Of a stretch of DNA of 25,458 nucleotides, positions 1 through 6,841 are shown piece after piece. The translations under genes and the position numbers were made by a program. The DNA lies in contig JAYUGA010000251.1 of assembly GCA_043738565.1 (NCBI GenBank), positions 1-25,458 of the forward strand, in the 5' to 3' direction. Source of the DNA: Stagnihabitans sp043738565 (GTDB taxonomy: Bacteria; Pseudomonadota; Alphaproteobacteria; Rhodobacterales; Rhodobacteraceae). Under the pieces are notes generated by a model, which made no database searches, was not told where the DNA came from, and worked only from the letters and a program-made list of their open reading frames with translations. How positions within the stretch are numbered: position 1 is the first letter of the stretch; every line of letters starts with the position of its first letter.

Positions 1-907
1 CGACGCGCATGATTTCCCACTCTAACGCGATGCCGCTGGTTTGGAAAACCCTTTTTCGCACTTGCTCGCCCAGATTTTCCAGATCGGCGGCAGTTGCCCC
101 ACCGGCGTTGATCAGGAAGTTGGAATGCATCGGCGACATTTGTGCGCCGCCCAGTTTGCAACCGCGCATTCCGGCGTCTTCGATCACTTTCCACGCCTTG
201 AGTTCGTGGCTGTCATCGGGCTTTCCGGTGGAGGAATAGCCTGCCGGATTGCGGAAAGTGGAGCCTGCGGAGCGGTCTTTGGTGGGTTGGCTGGCGTCGC
301 GTTTGGCGATTTGATCCGACATCTTGGCATCCAAGGCTGAGGGGTCACCAGATTTAGCGTGGAACGTCGCATGGGTGATGACCCAACCTTCGGGCAAGAT
401 GGACTGCCGGTAGGCGAGGTGGAGGGCGGCGGCAGGCAGAGTTTTGATCTGACCTTGTCGCGTCACGACACGGATTTCGGTCAGGTGATCGGCGGTGTAG
501 CTGCCGTAACAGCCGGCGTTCATCCGGACGGCGCCGCCGATGGAGCCGGGGATGGTGCGCAGGTATGTGAGGTCAAGGCCCGCTTCGGCAGCGCGGCGGG
601 CGACATGGGCGTCAAGCGCGGCGGCACCTGCGGCGACGCTATCCCTTTGAATTTCAATGGAATTGAAGCCGCGTCCCAGCCGGATCACCACGGCGCGCAA
701 ACCGCCATCGCGAACGATCAGATTGGAGCCGACGCCCATTGGGAAGACCGGGATGGCGGGGTCGAGTTGAGCTAAAAAGTCAGCCAAATCAGCCTCATCG
801 GCAGGTTGGAACAACCAATCCGCCGGACCACCGACGCGGAGCCAGGTGAGGTCAGCGAGGGAACGGTTGGGGGTCAGGGTGCCGCGGGGGGTGGGGAGGG
901 GGTGCAT
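1..907 (-). CDS. murB: UDP-N-acetylenolpyruvoylglucosamine reductase MurB (3' end beyond window)
   Basis: MurB is a cytoplasmic flavoenzyme that reduces UDP-GlcNAc-enolpyruvate to UDP-MurNAc with NADPH. I translated the minus strand from the ATG at 907 and it stays open to the window edge, giving 302 residues. Visible motifs are RVGGPAD (24-30), MGVGSNLIVRDGG (57-69) and PGSIGGAVRMNAGCYG (120-135), all of the FAD-binding fold, then AGSTFRNP (214-221) with the proton-donating serine, and EWE (296-298) near the expected C-terminal glutamate. The GSTFRNP form suggests a type II MurB. Only the last few residues should be missing. A weak AAAGG precedes the ATG. A 138-base gap separates it from the unrecognised gene upstream, whereas murB usually follows the DUF2484 genes closely in this family of bacteria, so it may need its own promoter here. 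Confidence 0.95.
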   Translation of the reverse strand, partial: MHPLPTPRGTLTPNRSLADLTWLRVGGPADWLFQPADEADLADFLAQLDPAIPVFPMGVGSNLIVRDGGLRAVVIRLGRGFNSIEIQRDSVAAGAAALDAHVARRAAEAGLDLTYLRTIPGSIGGAVRMNAGCYGSYTADHLTEIRVVTRQGQIKTLPAAALHLAYRQSILPEGWVITHATFHAKSGDPSALDAKMSDQIAKRDASQPTKDRSAGSTFRNPAGYSSTGKPDDSHELKAWKVIEDAGMRGCKLGGAQMSPMHSNFLINAGGATAADLENLGEQVRKRVFQTSGIALEWEIMRV

Positions 908-1045
908 CGGACCTTTAGGGTATGGGAACGCGGCGTTAATCTGAATGTTTGGCGGAGAATTGTCGGTCTTGCATGCGTCTTTCTGGCGTCTTGCCCCCGT
1001 CTCTACCGTTTTATGACAGAATAGGCATTAACCATGATGAGAGAA

Positions 1046-2236
1046 TCAGCCGCCTATGGCCAACTTCGCTGCAAGTTCAAGCAGAGCCCTTCCGACATTT
1101 CCGAACTGCGGGGCGTAGTTCAGCGCCACGGCGGCAATCACAGCTTTTGTCCCTGTGTCTCCGATCACTTCCGCTGACTTCGTCAAAATCACATCTGCAA
1201 GACCTGCCCAGTATTTTGTAATCGCTATCGCGGCCTTCAGGAGCGCCGACCCCACACGATTGAGAATTAACGGGTCAGATTTGAACTTGGCAAGTTCCGT
1301 TTCCGCCTCGTCAAGCGCAGCCATAGCGATAACGACTTCTCTGCCGATGACGGTTGGGGCATCCACGAGTTCAGGTGGATGGTTGTGCGATCTTTGAGCA
1401 GCGGTCGCACCCTGCGAAAGGAGTTGCACTTCAATGGCGCGGAGGGTTTCCTTGAGTTCTGCGATTTTTGTCCTGAGGGCGAACTGTTCCTCTAGGCGCA
1501 CAATGATGGCAGCGATATGCGCTGGTCCCCTTTGCCAATCCTCATCAGGGATCAGAGCGACGCGACGTTGTAACTCCCAATCGAGTTGCTTGCCAGATAG
1601 GACACCATCCCACCAGCGGCTCCAAAAGTCCCATGCGCCGGGCGGATTCTTGGACCAAATGGCGCGGGTTTCAGCGTCAAATTGCGTGAACCAATCGGGC
1701 CGGGTAATCGACCACAGTGGCAGTTGCAGGGGGTCGCGCTCTTCAGTGATCATGCGAAGATCGTCCCGTAACTGCTCCCACATAAGGTTGGAGACGAAGC
1801 TGAAGGCACCGGCCATGTGTTCGACTGCAAAGTTGGTGTTTTCGTTGGCCGCCGCCGCTGCTGCACTGGCGGCATTTATGGCGTTTCGGTTGTCGCTCCC
1901 TGCACCGACGGAAGCACTGAGGACAGAAGCATAGGCTCTGCGTGCGGTCTTGACGGCATTCTCGATTTCGGAGGTTCGTGAAACCACTGCAACTCCGGCA
2001 ATCAACGCCAACCTCAAAACTGGCAGTGCGGTCGCATCGGCCTTCCACGCCCAAGGCTCATCCATCGCCCGGCCCCAAAAAGGGAGTATTCGAGCAGCAG
2101 ATCGAACCGCCAAAGTCGAAGAATCTCGGCGACGAGAGGTTTCGGGCCTGGCATCCAGCCAAGTCTCGAGAGAATACCCGTCTTTGATCTGTTCCGGTTC
2201 CATCTCGCCAAGATCGGGGGACCGCTGCTTCCACAC
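1046..2236 (-). CDS. Unrecognised helical protein inserted between DUF2484 and murB
   Basis: I do not recognise a function. The frame encodes 396 residues from a GTG at 2236. An ATG at 2203 (starting MEPEQIKDGYSLETW) gives 385 residues and may be the true start, because neither site has a strong Shine-Dalgarno. The N-terminal half is helical, with SLETWL, a conserved-looking VRSAARILPFW stretch and an alanine-rich segment (NAINAASAAAAAANE). This layout recalls alanine-rich hypothetical proteins of Rhodobacteraceae, from memory only. The middle is tryptophan-rich (WDFWSRWWDG). The C-terminal part begins with HNHPPE (284-289), a motif that recurs in uncharacterised alphaproteobacterial and phage proteins, followed by amphipathic helices. 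Sampled lines 1261-1320 and 1741-1800 are about 50-52% GC, lower than the flanking dcw genes, which suggests later acquisition. It begins 21 bases after the second DUF2484 stop and in the same frame. Confidence 0.75.
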   Translation of the reverse strand: MWKQRSPDLGEMEPEQIKDGYSLETWLDARPETSRRRDSSTLAVRSAARILPFWGRAMDEPWAWKADATALPVLRLALIAGVAVVSRTSEIENAVKTARRAYASVLSASVGAGSDNRNAINAASAAAAAANENTNFAVEHMAGAFSFVSNLMWEQLRDDLRMITEERDPLQLPLWSITRPDWFTQFDAETRAIWSKNPPGAWDFWSRWWDGVLSGKQLDWELQRRVALIPDEDWQRGPAHIAAIIVRLEEQFALRTKIAELKETLRAIEVQLLSQGATAAQRSHNHPPELVDAPTVIGREVVIAMAALDEAETELAKFKSDPLILNRVGSALLKAAIAITKYWAGLADVILTKSAEVIGDTGTKAVIAAVALNYAPQFGNVGRALLELAAKLAIGG

Positions 2237-2257
2237 AAGGGAAATTTTCGCGCTGAA

Positions 2258-2506
2258 TCAGCCCCGCACGATCCGAGCCAAGAAACGCCACAGAAACCAC
2301 ACCGGCCAGCGCAACACGCTGGCACCGCCCGCCAGAAACAGCAGGCCGAGGAGCGGGCCGTTCTCGAAGGTGATCCAGCCGAGGATCGGCACGCCAATGC
2401 CGATCAGTCGGTAGGCGTTGCGCCAGTGGTGATCGCGGCTGGGGAACATCGCCAGCACATTGGCGGCGATGAGCCACAAAAAGCCTGCGACGGGGGGCCA
2501 GATCAA
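2258..2506 (-). CDS. DUF2484 family small membrane protein, second copy
   Basis: This 82-residue protein begins at a TTG at 2506 that overlaps the stop of the preceding gene (TTGA), so its translation is probably coupled. The first in-frame ATG would remove the first membrane helix, so I prefer TTG. The sequence WPPVAGFLWLIAANVLAMFP, then GIGVPILGWITF and GLLFLAGGASVL, predicts about three membrane segments, ending in a basic WRFLARIVRG. It aligns end to end with the gene just upstream (LWVIAVAITAMLP against LWLIAANVLAMFP), so the two are tandem paralogues. DUF2484 pairs sit between murC and murB in many Rhodobacteraceae (known pattern, recalled). Function is unknown; a role at the membrane in envelope synthesis is an inference from position only. 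Confidence 0.8.
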   Translation of the reverse strand: MIWPPVAGFLWLIAANVLAMFPSRDHHWRNAYRLIGIGVPILGWITFENGPLLGLLFLAGGASVLRWPVWFLWRFLARIVRG

Positions 2507-2796
2507 GGTTTGGCTTCCGGCTTGGATTTGGGGCGCAGTTCGGGCGGCAGTTCTGGCAGCGGCAGGCTGAGGGCCTTGCGGATGAAATAGTTGAGCGGGC
2601 GGCGGAACATCGAGACGAAGGCAAAGGTGCCGACGGCGACCCAGAGCCAGCCGTGGGTCCAGCCGATCCAGATCAACAGGAAGGGGACAGCGATCAGCAG
2701 GGGCAGGCCCGGGATAAACTGGCGGCGCATCGGCAGCATGGCGGTGATGGCGACGGCGATCACCCACAAGGCACCGACGATCAGCGGCAGGCTCAT
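2503..2796 (-). CDS. DUF2484 family small membrane protein, first copy
   Basis: This gene encodes 97 residues from an ATG at 2796. The N-terminal segment LPLIVGALWVIAVAITAMLP and the following FIPGLPLLIAVPFLLIWIG and WVAVGTFAFVSM stretches are hydrophobic, predicting about three membrane helices. The tail is proline- and lysine-rich (LPELPPELRPKSKPEAKP) and probably cytoplasmic. It is longer than its downstream paralogue, which lacks this tail. Its stop overlaps the TTG start of that paralogue. It follows murC after an 85-base gap that contains two A/T-rich hairpins, so its expression may differ from that of murC. The family is a domain of unknown function typical of Rhodobacterales; no catalytic motif is visible. 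Confidence 0.85.
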   Translation of the reverse strand: MSLPLIVGALWVIAVAITAMLPMRRQFIPGLPLLIAVPFLLIWIGWTHGWLWVAVGTFAFVSMFRRPLNYFIRKALSLPLPELPPELRPKSKPEAKP

Positions 2797-2807
2797 GCGG
2801 CACCCGC

Positions 2808-2871
2808 GAATTTTCTGCGAAAATTCAAACAGAAAACCGAGTGCGTGGATGGGATTTTTCGCAGAAAAATC
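2808..2871. terminator. Pair of A/T-rich hairpins between murC and the DUF2484 genes
   Basis: GAATTTT-CTGCG-AAAATTC (2808-2826) and GATTTTT-CGCAG-AAAAATC (2853-2871) are each perfect 7-bp stems with 5-base loops. They are also close to reverse complements of each other, so the whole region could form one long hairpin instead. They could stop or attenuate transcription after murC, or protect the mRNA end. They lie inside a run of same-strand genes, so partial rather than full termination is more likely. Confidence 0.5.
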
Positions 2872-2881
2872 GCGGCGGGGG

Positions 2882-4294
2882 TCATGTGGCTTGCCGCTTC
2901 AATCGGGCGGGCAAGGCGTTGGCCCAGGCCGAGATGGAGCCTGCGCCCAAACAGACCACCATGTCGCCGGGCCGCGCCTGTTCCTTGACCAGACGGGCGA
3001 GGTCGGCCTCGTCCAGCAAAGCGCGGGCGTGGCGGTGGCCGTGGGCGATCAGGCCCGCCACCAGATCATCGCGCGAGGCCCCGGGGATCGGGTCTTCGCC
3101 CGCCGCATAGACGTCGGCGATGGCGACCACGTCGGCCTCGTTGAAGCAGGTGCAGAAGTCTTCGAACAGGCTGGACAGGCGGGAGTAGCGGTGCGGCTGG
3201 TGGACGGCGATGACGCGGCCTTTGGTCGCCTGACGCGCGGCTTTCAGCACGGCGGCGATTTCGACCGGGTGGTGGCCGTAGTCGTCGATGATGGTGACGG
3301 CGTTCACTTCCGCCACTTTGGTGAAGCGGCGGTTGACGCCGGCGAAGCCTGCCAGCGCCTCGCGGATCTCGGCCGCCTTCATGCCAAGGTGGCGGGCGAC
3401 GGCGATGGCGGCCAGGGCGTTGGACACGTTGTGATCGCCGGGCATCGGCAGGGTCAGCTTGTCGATCGCTCGGCCCTCGCCTTCGCTTTGCAAGAGGACA
3501 TCGAAATGGGCGACCCCGGCATCATAGGTCAGGTTGACCGCCCGCACATCGGCCTGCGCGTTGAAGCCGAATGTGACGATGCGGCGGTCGGTGAGGCGGC
3601 CAACCAGCGCCTGCACTTCGGGGTGGTCGGTGCAGCAGACGGCGAGGCCGTAGAACGGGATGTTGGAGACGAAATCGTAGAAGCCTTTGCGCAGGGCCTC
3701 GAAGGTGCCCCAGTGTTCCAGATGTTCGGGGTCGATGTTGGTGACGATGGCAATGGTGGCCGGGAGTTTGTTGAAACTGCCGTCGGATTCGTCGGCCTCG
3801 ACCACCATCCACTCCCCTGCCCCGGCGCGGGCGTTGGAGCCATAGGCATGGATCACGCCGCCGTTGATGACGGTCGGGTCAAAGCCGCCCTTGTCCAGAA
3901 GGGTGGCGACCATCGTGGTGGTGGTGGTCTTGCCATGCGTCCCGGCGATGGCGATGTTCGAGCGCAGCCGCATCAGTTCGGCCAGCATCTCGGCGCGGCG
4001 CACCACGGGGAGTTTGCGGCGGCGCGCTTCCTCCAGCTCCGGGTTGCCCTTCTTGATGGCCGAGGAAATCACGACCACGGCGGCGCCACCGATGTTTTCC
4101 GCCGCCTGGCCATCGAAAAACCTGGCACCGAGTTTCACAAGGCGATCGGTGATTTTCGAGGCTTTGGCGTCAGAACCCTGCACGGTGTAGCCCAGGGTGA
4201 TCAGCACTTCGGCAATGCCGGACATGCCGATGCCGCCGATGCCGACGAAGTGGATCGGGCCAAGCTCCATCGGCAGTTTGGTGGCGGCGTTCAT
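2882..4294 (-). CDS. murC: UDP-N-acetylmuramate--L-alanine ligase MurC
   Basis: MurC is the cytoplasmic ATP-dependent ligase that adds L-alanine to UDP-MurNAc, the first step of stem peptide assembly. The 470 residues are full length for the family. The N-terminal UDP-binding domain shows FVGIGGIGMSGIAEV (16-30). The ATP-binding loop is GTHGKTTTT (118-126), followed by EADESDGSF and the metal and ADP contacts of the central Mur ligase domain. The C-terminal domain shows IDDYGHHPVEI. The ATG overlaps the murG stop in an ATGA at 4291-4294, pointing to coupled translation. Downstream, an 85-base gap with two hairpins separates it from the DUF2484 pair. Confidence 0.98.
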   Translation of the reverse strand: MNAATKLPMELGPIHFVGIGGIGMSGIAEVLITLGYTVQGSDAKASKITDRLVKLGARFFDGQAAENIGGAAVVVISSAIKKGNPELEEARRRKLPVVRRAEMLAELMRLRSNIAIAGTHGKTTTTTMVATLLDKGGFDPTVINGGVIHAYGSNARAGAGEWMVVEADESDGSFNKLPATIAIVTNIDPEHLEHWGTFEALRKGFYDFVSNIPFYGLAVCCTDHPEVQALVGRLTDRRIVTFGFNAQADVRAVNLTYDAGVAHFDVLLQSEGEGRAIDKLTLPMPGDHNVSNALAAIAVARHLGMKAAEIREALAGFAGVNRRFTKVAEVNAVTIIDDYGHHPVEIAAVLKAARQATKGRVIAVHQPHRYSRLSSLFEDFCTCFNEADVVAIADVYAAGEDPIPGASRDDLVAGLIAHGHRHARALLDEADLARLVKEQARPGDMVVCLGAGSISAWANALPARLKRQAT

Positions 4295-5385
4295 GGGGTA
4301 TCCTTGCTGGCAATGGCTTCGACCAGCGAAACCAGGCGGATCGTGGCGTCAGGGCGACCCTGGGCCAGGGCGGCGGCGGCCATGTGTTCGGCCTTTTCCG
4401 GGGCAGTCAGGATGGCGGTAATCCGGGCGGCGAGGGTTGCGGCGTCGAGGCTGGCTTCGGGCATCAGGATGGCGGCGCCAGAATCGACCAGACTGCGGGC
4501 GTTGGCGGTCTGGTGGTCTGCCGTGGCAGCGGCGAAGGGGATCAGAATCGACGGGCGGCCAATGACAGAGATGTCTGCGACCGAGGAGGCACCGGCGCGG
4601 GAGATGACGAGTTGCGCCTCGGACAGGCGGCGGGGGATGTCGGTGAAGAAGGGTTCAACCTCGGCGCTGATCCCGGCATTGATATAGACGGCGGTGACAC
4701 GGGCGTGATCCTCGGCGCGGGCCTGATGGGCGATGCGCAGGCGGGCGCGCAGCTCGTCGGGCAAGGCGGCTATGGCGGCGGGGACCACGTCGGACAGGAT
4801 GCGCGCGCCCTGGCTGCCGCCGATGACGACAAGGCTCATCGGATAGTCGCCGGGGGGCATGTAGCCGGCACCGGCGCGGTCGAGGACGCTTTGGCGGACC
4901 GGGTTGCCGACCGCCTCGCCGGTCACGCCATCGGGCAAGATGGTGGGCCAGGTGCCGCAGGCGATCTTGTCGACGCGGCGGGCGAACCAAGCATTGACGC
5001 GGCCGAGGACGCCGTTTTGTTCGTGGATCATTCTGGGCAGGCCCAGAAGAACCGCGGCCGACAGGGCGGGGATGGTGGGGTAGCCGCCGAAGCCTACGAC
5101 AACGGCGGGCTTGTCGCGCCAGAGTTTCCAGATTGCGGCAACAACCCCGGCAGTGATGCTGAACGGCACGAGGAGTTTGCGCAGGAAGCCACCCCGGGCG
5201 AAGGTGGCGGAGGCGACCTGGGCGATCTGCACCTCTTGCGGGAAGCCGCCGGCATAGCGGGCACCACGGGCGTCGGTCGACAGGCGCACGCGCCAGCCTT
5301 TGGCCACCATCGCCTCGGCCAGCGCCTGCGCCGGGAACATATGGCCGCCAGTGCCGCCCGCCGCGATGAGGAGCAATGGCATCAC
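4291..5385 (-). CDS. murG: Lipid II-forming N-acetylglucosaminyltransferase MurG
   Basis: MurG is a peripheral inner-membrane GT-B glycosyltransferase that transfers GlcNAc from UDP-GlcNAc to lipid I, producing lipid II. The 364 residues contain the N-terminal glycine loop GGTGGH (10-15), HEQN (121-124), the second glycine loop GGSQGA (189-194) and the UDP-GlcNAc contact region ATADHQTANA. The hydrophobic patch LLRKLLVPFSITAGVVAAIW-type segment near residues 68-88 fits membrane association. It overlaps murC (4 bases) and ftsW (4 bases, 5382-5385), so ftsW, murG and murC form a tightly coupled block. The adjacent MMPLL start codons leave a one-codon ambiguity in the start. Confidence 0.98.
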   Translation of the reverse strand: MMPLLLIAAGGTGGHMFPAQALAEAMVAKGWRVRLSTDARGARYAGGFPQEVQIAQVASATFARGGFLRKLLVPFSITAGVVAAIWKLWRDKPAVVVGFGGYPTIPALSAAVLLGLPRMIHEQNGVLGRVNAWFARRVDKIACGTWPTILPDGVTGEAVGNPVRQSVLDRAGAGYMPPGDYPMSLVVIGGSQGARILSDVVPAAIAALPDELRARLRIAHQARAEDHARVTAVYINAGISAEVEPFFTDIPRRLSEAQLVISRAGASSVADISVIGRPSILIPFAAATADHQTANARSLVDSGAAILMPEASLDAATLAARITAILTAPEKAEHMAAAALAQGRPDATIRLVSLVEAIASKDTP

Positions 5386-6545
5386 CGCCCCCGCTTGAAG
5401 ATGTCGCCGATTTCACCCTGCGGGCGGCTGCGGGTCAGGGCCAGGAGCATGCCAACGGTGATCCCGGCGGCGATGACCGAGGAGCCGCCGTAGCTGACGA
5501 AGGGCAGGGTCATGCCCTTGGCGGGCAACAGGCGGACGGCGACGCCGATGTTGATCATGGCCTGGACGCCGAAGATGCAGGCAAGTCCGGTGCCCGCAAG
5601 GCGGACGAAGGGATCGCGCTCGCGCGTCAGGCGCAACAGGCTGCGGACGACGACGGTGCAATAAAGCGCGATGATCACCAGGACGAGGATCAGGCCGTAT
5701 TCCTCGGCTGCGACGGCGATGATGAAATCGGTATGGGCGTCGGGCAGGGTCCATTTGACCTGACCCTCACCGACGCCGACGCCAAAGAAGCCGCCCTCCT
5801 GGATGGCGTTGGTGGCATAGCCGATCTGGCTGCGCGGATCGACATCGGCATTCATGAAGCCGTCGATGCGGCGGGCGAGGTGTTCGGAATTGTTGTAGGC
5901 GAAGGTGCCCGCCAGGCCGACCAGCGACACCATCCCGCCGATCAGCAGCATCGGCGCGCCCGCCACGAAATAGATCACCCCCCAGCCGAACAGCACCAGC
6001 ATCGACTGGCCGAAATCGGGCTGGGTCGCCAGAAAGCCGACGACGACGACCACGATCCCGAAGGAAATCAGTTTGCCGGGCGGGCCGTTCATTTCGGCGC
6101 TGGCGGCCATCAGCCAGGCGGTGACGATGATAAAGCCGGGTTTGAGGAATTCCGACGGCTGCACCGAGACGAAGCCGAAGGAAAACCAGCGCACCGCACC
6201 TTTGCCAAAATCGGTGCCGAACAGCGGCAGCAGGATCAGCGCGAAAAACGCGATGGCGAATCCCAGCACGCCAAGGCGGCGGATCATGCCGGGCGACAGC
6301 ATCGAACAGCCGAACATCACCGCCATCGCCACCGCACCAAAGAACGCCTCGCGCTGGACATAGTAGAACGGCGGCAGATCGTTGCGGGTCGCCAAGGGGA
6401 CCGAGGCGGCAAAACCCAGCAGCAGTCCGATCCCGAACAGCACCAGGATCGCCGTCAGCGACCATTTGTCGAGGGTGCGCCACCAGCGTGGCAACACCGG
6501 CTCCCTTGCCCGCGAAGGCATGGCACCAAAGACCATCTCAGTCAT
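5382..6545 (-). CDS. ftsW: Septal peptidoglycan glycosyltransferase FtsW
   Basis: FtsW is a SEDS-family integral membrane protein that polymerises lipid II at the septum together with FtsI. The 387 residues carry a short cytoplasmic N-terminus and about ten hydrophobic segments. Family signatures are QPSEFLKP (129-136), QPDFGQS, AHTDFI (270-275) with the catalytic-type aspartate at 273, and LPFVSYGGSS near the C-terminus. The start ATG at 6545 has an AGGCGG-like site upstream; ATGs at codons 4 and 9 are alternatives. The gap to murD upstream is 296 bases, unusually long for this cluster, and contains a palindrome and a stem-loop. It overlaps murG downstream by ATGA. Confidence 0.97.
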   Translation of the reverse strand: MTEMVFGAMPSRAREPVLPRWWRTLDKWSLTAILVLFGIGLLLGFAASVPLATRNDLPPFYYVQREAFFGAVAMAVMFGCSMLSPGMIRRLGVLGFAIAFFALILLPLFGTDFGKGAVRWFSFGFVSVQPSEFLKPGFIIVTAWLMAASAEMNGPPGKLISFGIVVVVVGFLATQPDFGQSMLVLFGWGVIYFVAGAPMLLIGGMVSLVGLAGTFAYNNSEHLARRIDGFMNADVDPRSQIGYATNAIQEGGFFGVGVGEGQVKWTLPDAHTDFIIAVAAEEYGLILVLVIIALYCTVVVRSLLRLTRERDPFVRLAGTGLACIFGVQAMINIGVAVRLLPAKGMTLPFVSYGGSSVIAAGITVGMLLALTRSRPQGEIGDIFKRGR

Positions 6546-6675
6546 GGAAATACCGCCTGTTCTGCCCGTACTGCCGATCCGCCCGGGTTCGCCCCGGATC
6601 TGGGGGCAAGTTTAGCGAAGAACGGCGGGGCTGGCTAGGGAAAAGCGATGAGGGGTCGGGCGGGATGCGCGGCGG

Positions 6676-6701
6676 TAGGGTGCGTCATATGACGCACCCT
6701 A
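6676..6701. repeat. Perfect 26-bp palindrome
   Basis: The half-site TAGGGTGCGTCAT is followed directly by its exact reverse complement, centred between 6688 and 6689 on CATATG. It could act as a protein-binding site, a cruciform or RNA hairpin, or be one copy of a dispersed intergenic repeat. It lies between two same-strand genes, and no T-run follows on the minus strand. Confidence 0.9.
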
Positions 6702-6721
6702 AATTGGGGTGGTGCCCGGTT

Positions 6722-6754
6722 CGGAGCGCTGTTGCGGCAAGGCCGGGCGCTCCG
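6722..6754. repeat. Stem-loop in the murD-ftsW gap
   Basis: CGGAGCGC (6722-6729) and GCGCTCCG (6747-6754) form a perfect 8-bp GC-rich stem with a 17-base loop. No T-run follows, so an RNA stability or pausing structure is as likely as a terminator. Confidence 0.6.
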
Positions 6755-6841
6755 GCGGGAGCATTTGGCAAGCAGCGATCGAGGGGCAGGCTTGGGTTCG
6801 CACCGCTGCGCGGCGATCGCGGCTGGTTTGCGGTGTTCCAG

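Larger units (their letters stand above)
6546..6841. other. Gene-free gap between murD and ftsW
   Basis: No convincing ORF is visible in these 296 bases. The gap contains a 26-bp perfect palindrome (6676-6701) and an 8-bp stem-loop (6722-6754), described separately. No clear promoter for ftsW could be identified by eye. Confidence 0.6.

Noticed and set aside
949..1221. Plus-strand 90-residue frame near the murB leader
   Set aside because: It overlaps the 396-residue gene antisense and has no ribosome binding site or domain.
2591..4687. A 698-residue plus-strand open frame antisense to murC and murG
   Set aside because: It is a shadow of high-GC coding on the other strand: glycine-, aspartate- and histidine-rich without recognisable domains, while the minus strand carries clear Mur motifs.
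5376..6638. Plus-strand open frame of 420 codons antisense to ftsW
   Set aside because: Strongly biased composition rich in His, Asp and Gln with no motif; ftsW on the other strand is certain.
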